DNA from: Cristatella mucedo
Taxonomy: Eukaryota > Bryozoa > Phylactolaemata > Cristatellidae
NCBI GenBank assembly: GCA_009760855.2
Contig: WPIO01000022.1
Location: 4,474,501 to 4,538,500 of the forward strand
Direction: 5' to 3'
DNA length: 64,000 nt
Shown: piece after piece, positions 11,693 to 22,974 of the stretch
How positions within the stretch are numbered: position 1 is the stretch's first letter
How the letters are laid out: each line of letters opens with the position of its first letter
Notes under the pieces: model-generated
Told to the model about the DNA's origin: nothing
Database searches by the model: none
Seen by the model: only the letters and a program-made list of their open reading frames with translations
Translations under genes and position numbers: made by a program

Positions 11693-11938
11693 TGAATTTT
11701 CATTTGCTGGGTATTGTGTGTGTATAAAAGACAGTGACGGATTCGAGTGCCCGGATAAGTCTACACGGCTGCAGTCGTGGGAAGCCATAGAAAGTGCTCA
11801 AGTTAATCCATACAATTTGTTGACATTCAGCACTGGTAGTCCGGCAGCAAAATCGCTTTATTGCGATAAAAATGAGGCTCCACACTGCCCTTATGAGACA
11901 AGAAAAATGTTGAGGCTGCCATCGATCTTGCTGTAAGC
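11693..11938 (+). CDS. Possible terminal exon with paired cysteines, unknown product
   Basis: A pyrimidine-rich tract ends in TTTTAG at 11692, and the frame opens exactly there: the last intron codon in frame is TAG. It runs about 81 codons to TAA at 11936-11938. The peptide begins GEFSFAGYCVCIKDSDGFEC and later has LYCDKNEAPHCPYETRK. Five cysteines lie in small-spacing groups (CxC, then CxxxxxC), suggesting an extracellular or secreted chain. Reading phase agrees with the candidate donor at 11415, giving a 277-base intron. Function unknown. It could equally be a fortunate random ORF. Confidence 0.33.
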
Positions 11939-13175
11939 TATGCTGACTACAGGAATACTGCAAACTTTCAGAGCTTACTTTGTATTACAATACCAGCGCA
12001 CCTAGTCACGGCTCTTGGTTGAGGGAAACAGCTTTCACTGAGTTGACTAAACCTCTCAAACCCAGTCCCTACTAACTGAAATTCATTTTGACAATGATTA
12101 GTTGCATCGGAGATTCTACGGAAGGCTCTGTGCCCTACCAGTTAATAATAATCATTATTTTCACAGACGCAGCAGAGCTAGAATATGGCAGCTGTCCATT
12201 AAAACGTACGACAAATTACCAACTGGGTTTTTGAAAGTACTAAATATAGCTTGAATGAAACTAATTAGCTCCGAGCTTGTAAATGTCCGATAGCCTTGTG
12301 ACCATGTAGAATAATGACTTAGTAAGTCTACTACACTCTTTTCAAGGTCAACATTTGGCATCCTGAAAATCCCATTAGTTACCGGTGGAAGCCCGTGGAA
12401 GCGCTTATGTAGATGAGCTAGAATAGCTGTGCACTTCATCATTGGAAGCAGCTATATTGTAATGGTCGCAGAGACAATTATATTTACACAAAAGAACGCT
12501 TGTGAAGCACCATCCGAGAAATCTATTCCTTTTCTGGGCACTTCAAGTATGTTGAAAAGGGAACTAACGATTCAGCGATTGTATCCAAAGCTACGGAGCG
12601 ATCGAGCCAAAATAGTAGAGCCACTCTGCTTTAGTCAGCTTACCCGAGGTCTTTATAATCTTGCAGCTGTGCTGACTTCACGGGAGATTTTATTTGAAAC
12701 CTGACTGGAAGTTGGCTTCTAGATTTGAAGCTCAACAATGGTATGTCTTACTCATCATATACTAGTTGGGTTCAAATTAATAGATACACCAGGTTACATT
12801 AACAAAAATCTCTCTGCTCATAAGCCTGCTTGTCACTGCTATTTCATACGCGATCTCAAGTTCATCGCCGATGTATGTGAGATAAGCTATTTTGCACCGA
12901 CATTCACCTTCAAAGAACAGGAAATGAAGCATGCCTAAAGTTCCTAGAGCTCCATCATTGATATTTAATGCACATAAAGTTAAAGTGGCTGGAATAAATT
13001 AATTATTTTTAAGATGTGTAATGATGTTCTACTTAAACCAACCTCAACGGTAGCTTAACAGCATCTGTTGGGAGGCGAATAGCACACCCGATACGTAGGC
13101 AGACACAGCCTCAATGTGAACGACTCCGAATACGTCTAAGCGCCAGCTAAGTGTATCGTAGGTATACATCTCTCT
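11939..13175. other. Unassigned stretch with a few 60-93-codon ORFs
   Basis: ORFs on both strands (12161-12442 minus, 12429-12704 plus, 12738-12938 plus) overlap or abut one another and show no known domain. The minus-strand 93-codon frame is the most protein-like, but there is no independent support. Confidence 0.3.
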
Positions 13176-13177
13176 CT

Positions 13178-13325
<148 letters not shown>

Positions 13326-13373
13326 CCAGCTGAGGATATCCTCTGACAAAAGTATGTATCGCCATTAAGTATG

Positions 13374-13530
13374 CCCGAGCTGGTTTGGTCCAGCGGTTAA
13401 GATGCTCGCCCCGACTAAGGTCTGGCTGAGGTCGTGGGCTCGAGCCCCGAGGCATATGTGAAGCGCCTGAATAGAGATTAAGTTCTCTTGGGGCGCTATA
13501 TAAATGAATTATATTTTATATTATATTATT
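13374..13530 (+). mobile_element. SINE-A, well-preserved copy (tRNA-derived)
   Basis: The A box TGGTCCAGCGG matches the Pol III consensus, and the B-box position reads GGCTCGAGCCC. The 3' part, GAAGCGCCTGAATAGAGATT followed by TTCTCTTGGGGCGCTATATAA, folds as a stem and closely follows the LINE-B terminus. The tail is an imperfect TTATATT repeat. This is the best copy for defining the family here. Confidence 0.93.
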
Positions 13531-14790
13531 AGCAGAGGATTTAAAGCTCGTGCAAGCATCTCAGTGCGTTCTGTGGTTTCCAGGACGACGAACTGCCGTC
13601 ATGTTCCAGCTCGTCTACACGGCGCTCGTAATTTCAATGCACTAGTCACTCTTTTGGACCCCCACTGTAACCATGCAGCTTCGATAACAATATTGGGGAT
13701 GTTGAAAAGAAGGGCGACTGTTTTTCCATAATTCTCCGAGGTGCTGAGCATTCAGAGAGAGAGTCCATGGATCAAAGCGGACATAGTTATAGGACTAATA
13801 GGTCGTTTGCATAGCAGTCGAACAGAAAAGTTTCTCACCCCAGGAGCTTAAAGCTCTCGGCAAGAGAAGCAATTAACAGCGGTTAACGACTTGCCTGGAC
13901 ATGTATTGTGCCTGGAAATGTATTGTGCCTGGACAAGCATCCAAAAAAAGCGAGCAACCAGACCCTCGGAGCTTGTGGTTAGTAAAAGCCCTGGTTAGTA
14001 GCATGCGCTGGTCATGTCCAGGTGAGCACTCGCAAAGCACACGGTGAAAGAAGTTCGCTGCGACAGAGGCTGAGCTAAGCAGAGCAGATTCATCTTGAGA
14101 GCTGTGACCTAGAAGCGGAAAACCGTTGCAGTTAGTGACAGAAGCCGAATACGAGTCCGGATTTTCAGTCTCGGCCTACAAACTGAAAGTTCGATCCCAA
14201 AAGCGTTTTCGATTGGATGCAAGGAAAGGTGAAGCGACTTGGAGGAGGAGGAGCTCTGGCGGTAGTGCGACAGCACGTGATCCGAGGAGCCGAGAGGTCG
14301 CCGAGAGGTCACTGAGCTGCTGCAAGCGAGTGAAGCCGCCGAGTGAGGCCGCCGATCGAGGATCAATAAGTCGATTTGATGGTGGATACGATTAGGTCCC
14401 CCCTCCGCCGACAAGCGCAGAGAAAAGTAGGGGGATGTGGCAGCTATGTCGTTTACGACAGACAGGAAGAGCTGCCGAGGGGTTCAAGTTGTACATTATT
14501 AAGACGCGGCACAGACTAGAAGCTCTGAATAAGTTGAATTGCAGTAATCAAGACTTGACGTCACATGTGTAAAAACCAGTGTGGTTGTTCTAGTCTCACC
14601 GAAGCCTCTTTTAATATGGGTTAGTCGAGTGGATGGTAAATTGTATTAAAAAACCCAGGTAATTTATCTGATATTAATTCAGAGGTCCAAGCGATAACGC
14701 ATTTGATTATGTGAATTCAGAGATGCTCAATAATTAACAGCCAAATTGCATGCAAATTACCTGACCTTTAGCAAGCATGTTCTGTCTGGG
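13531..14790. other. Unassigned stretch
   Basis: Contains a short imperfect tandem of GCCTGGACATGTATTGT and its variants (about 13890-13935), and a GC-rich patch (14200-14420) with overlapping ORFs on both strands. Nothing is recognisable as a gene. Confidence 0.3.
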
Positions 14791-14794
14791 CGCA

Positions 14795-15002
14795 CGCGGG
14801 TCCTCCGCTACCGCAGGGTGTAAATTGCCCCTGGGTCTAAGCCCAGGGGTAAGGTGCTTACTTTTCGCGACCTAGGTCGCGGGTTTTATTTCTGCAGTGG
14901 GCGATCCTTAATTGCCCACTGGATGCGGTGCTGATAGCCGTTAAGTCTCTTTTGTAGCATTAAAATGAGGCTGTTAAATTGTCTAGTTTCATTTATATAT
15001 CA
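14795..15002 (+). mobile_element. SINE-B-related copy
   Basis: Has AGGGGTAAGGTGCTTACTTT, a GGTCGCGGGTTTTATTTC B-box remnant, the body GTGGGCGATCC...GCCCACTGGATGCGGT and the tail AAAATGAGGCTGTTAAATTG. It is diverged in the A-box half. Confidence 0.75.
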
Positions 15003-15029
15003 TTTATTGTGTTTCCTCTTTCGACTCAC

Positions 15030-15107
15030 GGTAACGAAAATGTAAAGTGCCTTTAAAGACATTAATTTATCTAAAGGCGCTATATCAAATGTATATTTTT
15101 TTTATTA
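15030..15107 (+). mobile_element. LINE-B/SINE-A-type 3' terminal stem-loop
   Basis: ATGTAAAGTGCCTTTAAAGA and CTAAAGGCGCTATATCAAAT pair as a stem and are followed by a T-rich tail. Only the terminus is present, so the parent family is uncertain. Confidence 0.6.
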
Positions 15108-18100
15108 ATTTTTCACTGTTTTTCGACCAAATACCAGTGGAGTGGGTGCGTGCTCAACTAAGAGATCTTCTGAAGATATCCAAATATCATACAGACTGCC
15201 TAACCAAGTATTAAGGCAGACACGATTGGATTGGCGATGCAAGGCATGTACATGATAAAGCACGGTCACAATCGCTTGCGCAATGGTTCATGGATATTTG
15301 CTCTTCGTCGTTGCATCTTGCACGGAGTCATTGTCTAAATCTGTAATATTTTCAGGTCGTTTATGATGTAGAGCTTAAGCTAAAGGCACTTTTCCAACTC
15401 CAGACCTGTTAGGCGCTGTTTACCTAGACACCTGAAACATCGGGGGCTCAGGAGACGCACAGAGAAACCAAGTTCGATGCTGAGCCGATGCCGTAGGTGA
15501 CGAATGTAGAGACAGGGCGGCTTCAGCCGCAGCTGATAAGAAGCTAAATCTTAGGTAGTAATTTAAGTTAGAGTCAAACGAGTTAGTGAATCCGAACATT
15601 GGCAATGCCATAGATAGTTGTATTAGATTTCATTAGCTATCTTGGCTGAGTTAAACAATTCATAGAGGTAGCCTTTTATCTAATCCAACATCGGTGCCGG
15701 TTTTGTGAGCTTTTACATGCAATAACGTATTGAATCGCTTGCCTCCTACAAGAAATATATTATGACAGACTGAAAAAGATTATTTTGAATTCCAGAATTG
15801 CACCAATAGTAATCGGATACGTCATCATCTATAGATTATAATATGTAATTGGAGTTGTCAGAGAAAATGGCTATTCAGTTATTCTTAAGGTCTCAGGGCA
15901 GTCAATTGTATCGTAAGCCTGATGCACAACATATTTCGCCCACCTCCGACAACAAATGCAACTCTTGGGAACAACTGGTGAAACCAGTGTGTCCAAGCAC
16001 TTCTAAGGAGTTTCGGTTGCTGCCTTGTTGCATACAGGTACGCCGTGAATAGCTAAGCACAACAGCAGTAGCAAGAGCATGCGTGCCTTAACAATAACGA
16101 CAAAAATTGCCTTAATTCAAGAGCATCAGCCATCGAAAACGATTCACTAGTAAAATGGATTAATGCGATTTCATTTTGGCTCGGCAACCAGCAAAATGAG
16201 CAAATGCCTCTGCAGCTAGTCATTTATATGGCTGCATTTGTCTGAAAAACTTTCGATTCACGCTGAGCTTGGTTTTCCAGAATTAGCTTATATATTATTA
16301 TAACGAATTTATTAATTATAATTTAATAGTTTTATCATTATTATTATACAATTATCTTATTTATTATAATAATGAGCTTATTAGTTACAATTTAATGATT
16401 TTACTAATATATTGCCTCTCGACCTTATAAATTATTCTTTGATCGATTGACAGCTTAAGGCAATCTTGTTATTGAAACTTCGGAAAATTTACCATCAGAT
16501 CACCATTTACTATAAGATAACTTTAATTAAACGTCACTTCAGCAATCTATTTTTAAGGATTCACTAAATAACTAATGCCCATTAAATATTGCACAGCTTG
16601 ATTGCTAGATAATAGAGATGTCAATATGACATTTTTAGCATATCATGCATATTAGTAACTGAAATGGTTTCTCAAAGAATTGAGATAATCTATTGACATA
16701 TAACCTCTACAATTGCTCTTACTTTCCTGTTATACAGGAGCGATAAGACAAGCAGTTAAGGTGGACGTGCTAGGCACTTGCATCGAATACTGAAGAGTCA
16801 CGTGACAAAACTTTCTGAGAGCCCATATCAAAGTCATAGTTATGATGTGATCTAAGGCTCTCCAATTTGCTGATCTAGTTCAGCGACAAGCTCTACATCC
16901 TAACAAGAAGTTAGTTAAATGAGATGAGTATTGCTTGTAAAAGTGCAGCTGGTCTGCCACTACTAGGCAAAGTAATTCGTCAGAATAGACAGAACCTACT
17001 CAATTTTCCCTGACTAATGTTATTTACATGATTTTTCGACCAACAACTGCAGCTTACAAAATGTCGGTACTCTATATGTAAGTAAATACATTTTCATGTC
17101 GGTTATATTGCTCAGTAACAAATTCAGGCATACAAAAAGTGAAGGACTGCTGGCGAGGATATATTAAGAGAAACTGGAATCCCTTGGCGTTTTGTCTGAG
17201 GCGGCTTACCTGCGCTGCCTCTACCAAACGTGCAGCGGTTCATGCAACCATGAATTCTAAATACAGTTCTTCAACCGCTCCCTTGGAGGCAGGCAACGTA
17301 TTTCGGGTTCATCCCTTATTTAGTAAATCATTCATCACTTACTTTTCACTTGCCAAGAGCCATCACTTTTTCTTTGCTATTTGTGTGTTCTCCTTTTGGC
17401 TTCGACTCTCGGTGGCTGAGCGAGCATACTACCGTGGAGATCCACAACTTTGAAGCATGAATTCTCCAATCGAAAATGTATAGTCTTTCATAAGCTCTGA
17501 TGTATATGGTCAGAAAGTATTTAAAATTATGAAGTTAAATCTAAATCCATAATATTTGAATATTACCGATCATTTTTATCGGGCAATGACTCGTTTATAA
17601 TAACAGTAAGTTGATTGAAATTAATTAAATACTGCAGCTTTAAGCTAAGAGGACCTGTGTTTTGAAACAGCAGTCTTATCTAAGTCTTAGCATATGCCTT
17701 GTTTAGCGATTTTAGGAGCTTCTTCACTAAGCAACAGAACGATAGTTTGAAACCCTGTAGTTTGTTCAGCTCTTTCAGTGAAGAGCTGTGTGATTGACTT
17801 TGGAATGCCTAATCCAACTAAGATCTGCGGTGACGGTTGTGGGGCCCAAAGTAAACGTAGCAAGCGAAAAAAGAATCCAGCAGCAGATTATGATGCCGAA
17901 CACTGTTTGCAAATTATTTTGAGGATCTTCGTGGCATGTACTACATTTACGGGTCCCAGCAACGAAAAAAACGCGAGGAAAACTTGTGATTATCACCAAC
18001 CTCGTTTCACCAACATGTCAGTATTACTTCAGCTTTGATGGATATTGCCGTTAAGCTTTCCTTCCTTATTGGTTGATGACGAATGCCTTATCATGGAGCA

Positions 18101-18350
18101 CAATAGCGAGCAGGAAAGACTCTGGGTCAATCTGGTGAACTCACGACCGCTGAAAACCGTCTGTGATTGAAAGCTGCTACGAGTACATCTGATGTGTCAG
18201 CTAGGCTGCTCGCATCCAGTTTCATGACTTGCAATCTAAGCCTGAGTAATGGGTGAGCAAATGATAACTTGTTACTTAAAATGCTTGAATAGCAACCAGT
18301 CTCATGCCTACATTAGTACCTAGTCCCCTAGATCGTAGGGTCACCTGGAA
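15108..18350. other. AT-rich unassigned region
   Basis: Strongly AT-rich between about 16280 and 16430 (TTATTATAATT-type runs). ORFs at 17139-17453 and on both strands of 17775-18038 lack recognisable domains. I see no repeat family from elsewhere in the window. Confidence 0.4.
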
Positions 18351-18354
18351 GCCA

Positions 18355-18572
18355 GGCGCCGACGAGTAGGACTCGCGGTCGTGGTGAACGCCGAAGCGTG
18401 GGGTCCATGCTCACGTGGAGCCACCGGGAACCACGTGCAGATCTTGGCGGTAGTAGCAATTATTCGAATGAGAACCTTGACGGCCGGAGTGGAGAAGGGT
18501 TTCATGTGAACAGCAGTTGAACATGGGTCAGTTGGTCCTTGTCGACTATAGAAAGGGATTCGGGTTAATATG
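18355..18572 (+). pseudogene. 28S rRNA fragment (dispersed pseudogene)
   Basis: The sequence follows conserved 28S rRNA. GACGAGTAGG and GGTGAACGCCGAAGC come first, then GTGCAGATCTTGGCGGTAGT. AGTGGAGAAGGGTTTCATGT follows, and then GAACAGCAGTTGAACATGGG and TCAGTTGGTCCT. After this, a piece of 28S is skipped and GAAAGGGATTCGGGTTAAT resumes a later segment. Substitutions at positions that are otherwise near-invariant in eukaryotes, the internal deletion and the short length show that it is not a functional rDNA unit. There is no 18S or 5.8S nearby. Confidence 0.85.
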
Positions 18573-18870
18573 AGACGAGAAATAGCAACAGCCGAAAAAT
18601 CCCTGCAATAATAGCCACGAACCGCTTTTCTTTAACCACATTCAATTTGCGAGTCCCAACAAAATATTATTGTTAGCTAAGTGAACTCCACGGGTTTAAA
18701 AAAATACAAAATAGTTGTATAGGAAATTTGTTCTTTCCTATTGAGAAACCTAAGCAATTCAGTGTAAGCCCAAGCAAGCATAATTGCACCGTATAAGAAA
18801 CTGCCTCTGTCTGAGCTAATTGTGAGTGTTTGATACGTTATTATTGTGCTAGAGTTTATGCATGTTCGAT

Positions 18871-19287
18871 TTACAGCGTATTTACAAGCAAGAAACCTAT
18901 CGTGGAGTGTGTGGAGCCGTCAGAAGGGCAACTTTTTAAGCGTTTCCTAGCTAAACAATTCTTTTCCTTACCTTGAATTGAAGTCTGCCTCCACTGAGTG
19001 CCTAAGACACGCCCTCCGCCGCTATTCTCATCCTCTGCCGCTTGGCGGCACTGCTTCTCCGAGGATTCAACTCGATCTCCCAGCGTCATCACTTTGTCTT
19101 GGGCTTCAGCTATTCTCTTTCGAAATCGATTACAATGACCGCGGGTAAACTTTAAATGTGCTCTTACGGTTCTAGATATTGACGTAAAGGCTCTAATTTT
19201 TCGGGAAGACAATCTGTCTGCAGTTGCAGTCAAAATCGCCACACTACATTTGATCATGCAGGATATTGTACTTTGAGCGACTTCCAA
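18871..19287 (-). CDS. Possible coiled-coil ORF, perhaps a LINE ORF1 remnant
   Basis: A 138-codon open frame, the longest in the surrounding 3 kb of low-complexity-free sequence. Residues about 45-80 (RKRIAEAQDKVMTLGDRVES and onward) have heptad spacing typical of a coiled coil and resemble the stalk of L1/Tx1-type ORF1 proteins. A GTAAGG donor-like site follows TTCAAG at about 18978, so a spliced host exon is an alternative. I see no RNA-binding domain after the coiled coil. Confidence 0.33.
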   Translation of the reverse strand: MEVAQSTISCMIKCSVAILTATADRLSSRKIRAFTSISRTVRAHLKFTRGHCNRFRKRIAEAQDKVMTLGDRVESSEKQCRQAAEDENSGGGRVLGTQWRQTSIQGKEKNCLARKRLKSCPSDGSTHSTIGFLLVNTL

Positions 19288-19489
19288 AAGGACGCTTGGA
19301 ACTACAGTGCATGGGTCAGCAAAAGGGATCCTGCTTCATCATTGAGACACCCGAGTTAGATCTGGCTATAGGCAAGGTAAAGATCCCCTTTTAGTCTGGT
19401 TTGAAAGTTCTCATATAGATTCTCAAGCTGAATTAGCTATTAATTCTCATTAGATCCGACCAGGCACCAAGATCACAGCACGCACCACA

Positions 19490-21252
19490 CCTTGTCGGTG
19501 GGAGAACTTCCTCATCTCCTGGCGTCGAGCTTGACGTGGGGCGTGCCCCCTGACCTCCCTCCATCCGCCTCGACGGCACCCTATCGCAATGGTAAACCTG
19601 CCACTGTATCTAATACCCCTCACCCTGCTCAGACGCCCTCTGCCTCACCTGCACCTATACCTGAGCCTACAGGACAGCCGTCGCCGGCTTTCCGCCGACG
19701 CCCACGTTCTCCTCGCGAGTTCGTCGAGCCGTGGCTGCACCGCGTACATGTCAGAATGCAGGCGAGCGACCGGCCCGCTCTCGGAGTACTTCGCCGCTCT
19801 CGGAGTACTTCGCCGCCGCCCCCTTCAAAGAGCCCGAAACGCGGCCGACGGGAATACCGCGAGATCGTCCGTGAGATCTCGCCGCCTGCGCCTCGTCCAC
19901 TCTGTGTGCAGGCGCGTCGTCTGCATCCTGAAAGGCTCCCCTGCACTTTGGGCACGTCGCTTCGGCGTGGAAAATGGGTTTCACGATCCTTATCCACAAG
20001 CAGTATAGCCCCAGCGTGCCCTAAAGCTTCCGCCCTGTCACGTTCTGGCTCACGCTGTGCTCACGCTGCTTTCGGCGGGTTGCCTGGCCGTGAGACTGGA
20101 AGCTCGCGGAAAGGTGGTGGCTCTTCGCTGCCGTTGCCGTAGCCAAAGGGCTTCGTTCCGGCTTTGGAGGGGGCTGCTTAGAGAAGTCTTTACTTGTGGA
20201 GAGCGCCTTCGACGAGGTCAGAGATCGGCGGGACGCCGTCGTAGTGTGCTCGGCGCTTCGTCGACCTGCAGAACGCCTTCGGAGGCGTCCCGCACGTCTT
20301 GCTGCTCCGTGCGCTCCGGCATGTTGGAGTGCATGCGAGCTTCTGCAGATGCGTCGAGCGCCTCTACGCCGGCTCTACGCCCCTGAAGCTGCGGGTGCGC
20401 GTGACGCTGGCGGCGTTTCCGACGACAGCTGGATACCGGCAGGGTGACCCTCTATTTCAGATCCTCTGATCTGGCGATGGATCCGGTCATCAGACTCTCT
20501 GGCAGCATTCGGGAGTACAACTTTCAGCTTGGCGGAACCTCTCCGTCGGTCAGCACCCTGGCGGACGACCTCGGCGTGTTCTCCGGCACGTCGTCTGGTC
20601 TGCAGGCCCTCAAGTCTGCAGCTGAACGGGCCGCGTCGACCCTTGGCACACAGTTCTGGCCGCCAAAGTGCTGGGCGGTCGCCCATAACGGTGGGAAGGC
20701 TGTGAGCACTTCAATCACCCTCCACGGGGGCCTATCGCCAAGCTGGCGGAGGGCAAATCTGTGGCCTATCTCTGACCCCCCCCCCCCTGCAGGGTCTGGG
20801 GCAGCCCAGGGCTGAAATGGCCCGGGCCTGCTCTTCCCTCGCGACAGACATTGACCTGCTGCAGGCCAACCTTCTTGCCCGCTAGCAAATGCTTGACGCC
20901 CTGCGGACTTTTCTCATGCCGCAGCTCGATTACCTCGGGTGCGGCCGGTGCCTAAAGTTGCCCTGCAGCGTGCCGAAAAGGCTCTGATCGGTTCTATCTA
21001 TGTCGGTTCGAGTGCAGCCTGCCGCACTTCACGTCGGCGCATTTCCCGTTCTCGCCTGGCTTCGCCGGCTGCCTTGGCTTGGTCCGCTTTGAGGCGAACG
21101 CCTCCATCCTATGCTCTGCGAAAATCTGTCGCATGCCGTGCTCGCCCGACGGCTGCGTTCTCCTTGTCGCACGCCACCGCCTCGATAGAGCCGTCACCAG
21201 CTTGGATTGCACGCCATCGCCCGACAAGCAGCGATTGCGGGTTCCCCAAAGT
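19490..21252 (+). mobile_element. Decayed GC-rich LINE of R2/NeSL type
   Basis: RT motifs are visible across frameshifts. DLQNAFGGVPHVLLLRALRH (about 20268-20325) matches the palm motif. Next come GYRQGDPLFQIL (about 20437-20470), LAMDPVIRLSGSIREYNF (about 20471-20530) and LADDLGVFSGTSSGLQALKS (about 20559-20620), a decayed version of the family's YADDL block. LMPQLDYL then CGRCLKLPLQRAEKAL-like residues follow near 20910-20985. The GVRQGDPLSPILF style is that of R2/NeSL elements, not of the CR1 elements elsewhere in this window. The 5' 650 bases form a Pro/Arg-rich ORF (19492-20142). The minus strand there happens to show a CPKC...H pattern, so the zinc-finger region is unresolved. It is more GC-rich than its neighbours. 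Confidence 0.72.
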
Positions 21253-22240
21253 AGGCAGACTTGACTGTGGAGCTAATGCGGTCGTCTAATCAAAGGTCAC
21301 CTTGACAAGTAGATTTCGTGCAGATTCAACAGATGTGCTGGCAGGGCCTATTGTGAGCGCCAACTTTGCCAATTCTGATTCTCACTTGGCTTGCCCTTAA
21401 CCAGTAAGTTGTTTCTGTCATTATTTAATTTAAGAAAGTTTGCTGCCGTTCCTTGTGGGGTTGTGTTCACTACATCAGTGAGGGTATAAAGGCTGTCGGT
21501 CGAGTCTGGGTGCAGATAAGAAAGACCTGCATCCCATAAAGATTTCAAAAATTTGTCTTGGTCAATGCTTTTTAAGTTACAACACTGGACAAACTCGACA
21601 TTACCCTGTACGTGAAAAGGAGCAGAAACAGTAAACGAGACCGAATAATGATCCGAGATGGTCAGCGGGTGGGCACACCACAATGTCAGTGAGGCAGACA
21701 TCCTTAGTGATAACGAGATCTAGAATATGGCCACCGTCGTGATTGGCAAGATTAACGTGATGGACCGAACCAAAGTTCTCCAGAAATGTGTGGATCTGGC
21801 TGTTGTTAGAGTTGTCTATGTGAACATTAAAGTCCCCTGCAATTAGTGACGGCCTGTCACACACAAATACTTTAGCGAGGAACTCCTAAAATTCCTCTGC
21901 GAACAAGCTTAGACAGTCAGAACGAGGTCTGTATATCGCAACAGTGAGTCATTGTCTTTGATGAAGACCTGATTGCAACTGATTCAAATGATGGCCCATG
22001 CAAAAAACTGCACATCTTATAGCCAAACGATTCACGAACAACAATTGTAACCCTGCCAGCAGCCTTGTCAGATCGCATGGCCTGAAAGAATGAGAACCCG
22101 GATTAAGTGGTCTCACATATACAGCTACCGGAGCGCGGCGTTATCCTCATTTCGGGAAGAAGGTGCTTCACCAACCGGGCCATTGGAGGCCATAGCGGTA
22201 GAACATTCCCACCATATCATTAATTAGGTGGGTAAACCCG
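21253..22240 (-). mobile_element. LINE-B fragment with endonuclease domain
   Basis: On the minus strand it holds the C-terminal part of an APE-type endonuclease: TIVVRESFGY (about 22050), SLIAGDFNVHIDNSNN (about 21850-21800) and HDGGHILDLVITKDVCL (about 21745-21695), followed by DHYSVSF. After an internal deletion it continues with ANFLKLNNDRNNLLVKGKPS and stops at the junction with the R2/NeSL remnant. It is the only piece of LINE-B endonuclease I could identify clearly in the window. Confidence 0.82.
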
Positions 22241-22469
22241 AAACACGTTTCCATAATCTGGAATTAAAATCACAGTCTTACAACACCTATTTTGGAAATG
22301 GCAGCTGTACCACAGTTTGAATACTAAGGGAGGCTGCCTGGTTCGGGCTATCTGAGGCCACAACAAGAAAATGCTCGTGGGCGATTGCACCGGCTGTTTT
22401 CTGCAATACGGAATCGAAACCGGATATCCTCAAAGCTAATTGCGGAATTAGTAGCTATTTCACAGTTAT

Positions 22470-22618
22470 ATAATTCATTTGTATAGCCCCCAAGAGAAAA
22501 TAATCTCTATTCAGGTGCTTCACACATGCCTTGGAGCCCGAGCTCACGAACCTCGACCAGACCTTGGTCGGGGTGAGCGCCTTAGCTACTGGACCAAACC
22601 TGTTCGGCTGGACTAACC
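22470..22618 (-). mobile_element. SINE-A copy
   Basis: Minus-strand A-box region TTTGGTCCAGTAGCTAAGGC, B-box region AGCTCGGGCTCC, and tail GAAGCACCTGAATAGAGATT then TTCTCTTGGGGGCTATACAA. Moderately diverged. Confidence 0.87.
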
Positions 22619-22974
22619 GTCTCCTTAACCGCTCCCATGTTACTATTTACCTATTGATCCTTGTGAGGATCTAGCCGATTGCTTCTTAAACTTTTCTTCA
22701 GAAAAATAGGCAGGATCATAGAGTTCATTCCTGGGGAATAAGCTTTGGACTCCTGTCTCTTTGGACTCCTGCCCCTTAATAAAAACCTTAGAGGACTTTC
22801 CTCTCTCTTTTCCGTGCAGCACCTCAACGTCTACATTGAAGAAGAGCCACGGTTGACTTTGTTCTTGAAATTCATCCTACATTCAAAGAAGATTAATAGT
22901 TCTCTGAGCTCTATTTCTACGATGTGTAGATCTAATCCTGTTATGCATAAATAACATAATAAATATGCCCAAGC

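Noticed and set aside
19629-19999. Minus-strand C2H2-like pattern CPKC...H
   Set aside because: Lies opposite the 5' part of a plus-strand LINE. The spacing of the second half is irregular and no second finger is seen, so it is not called as a gene.
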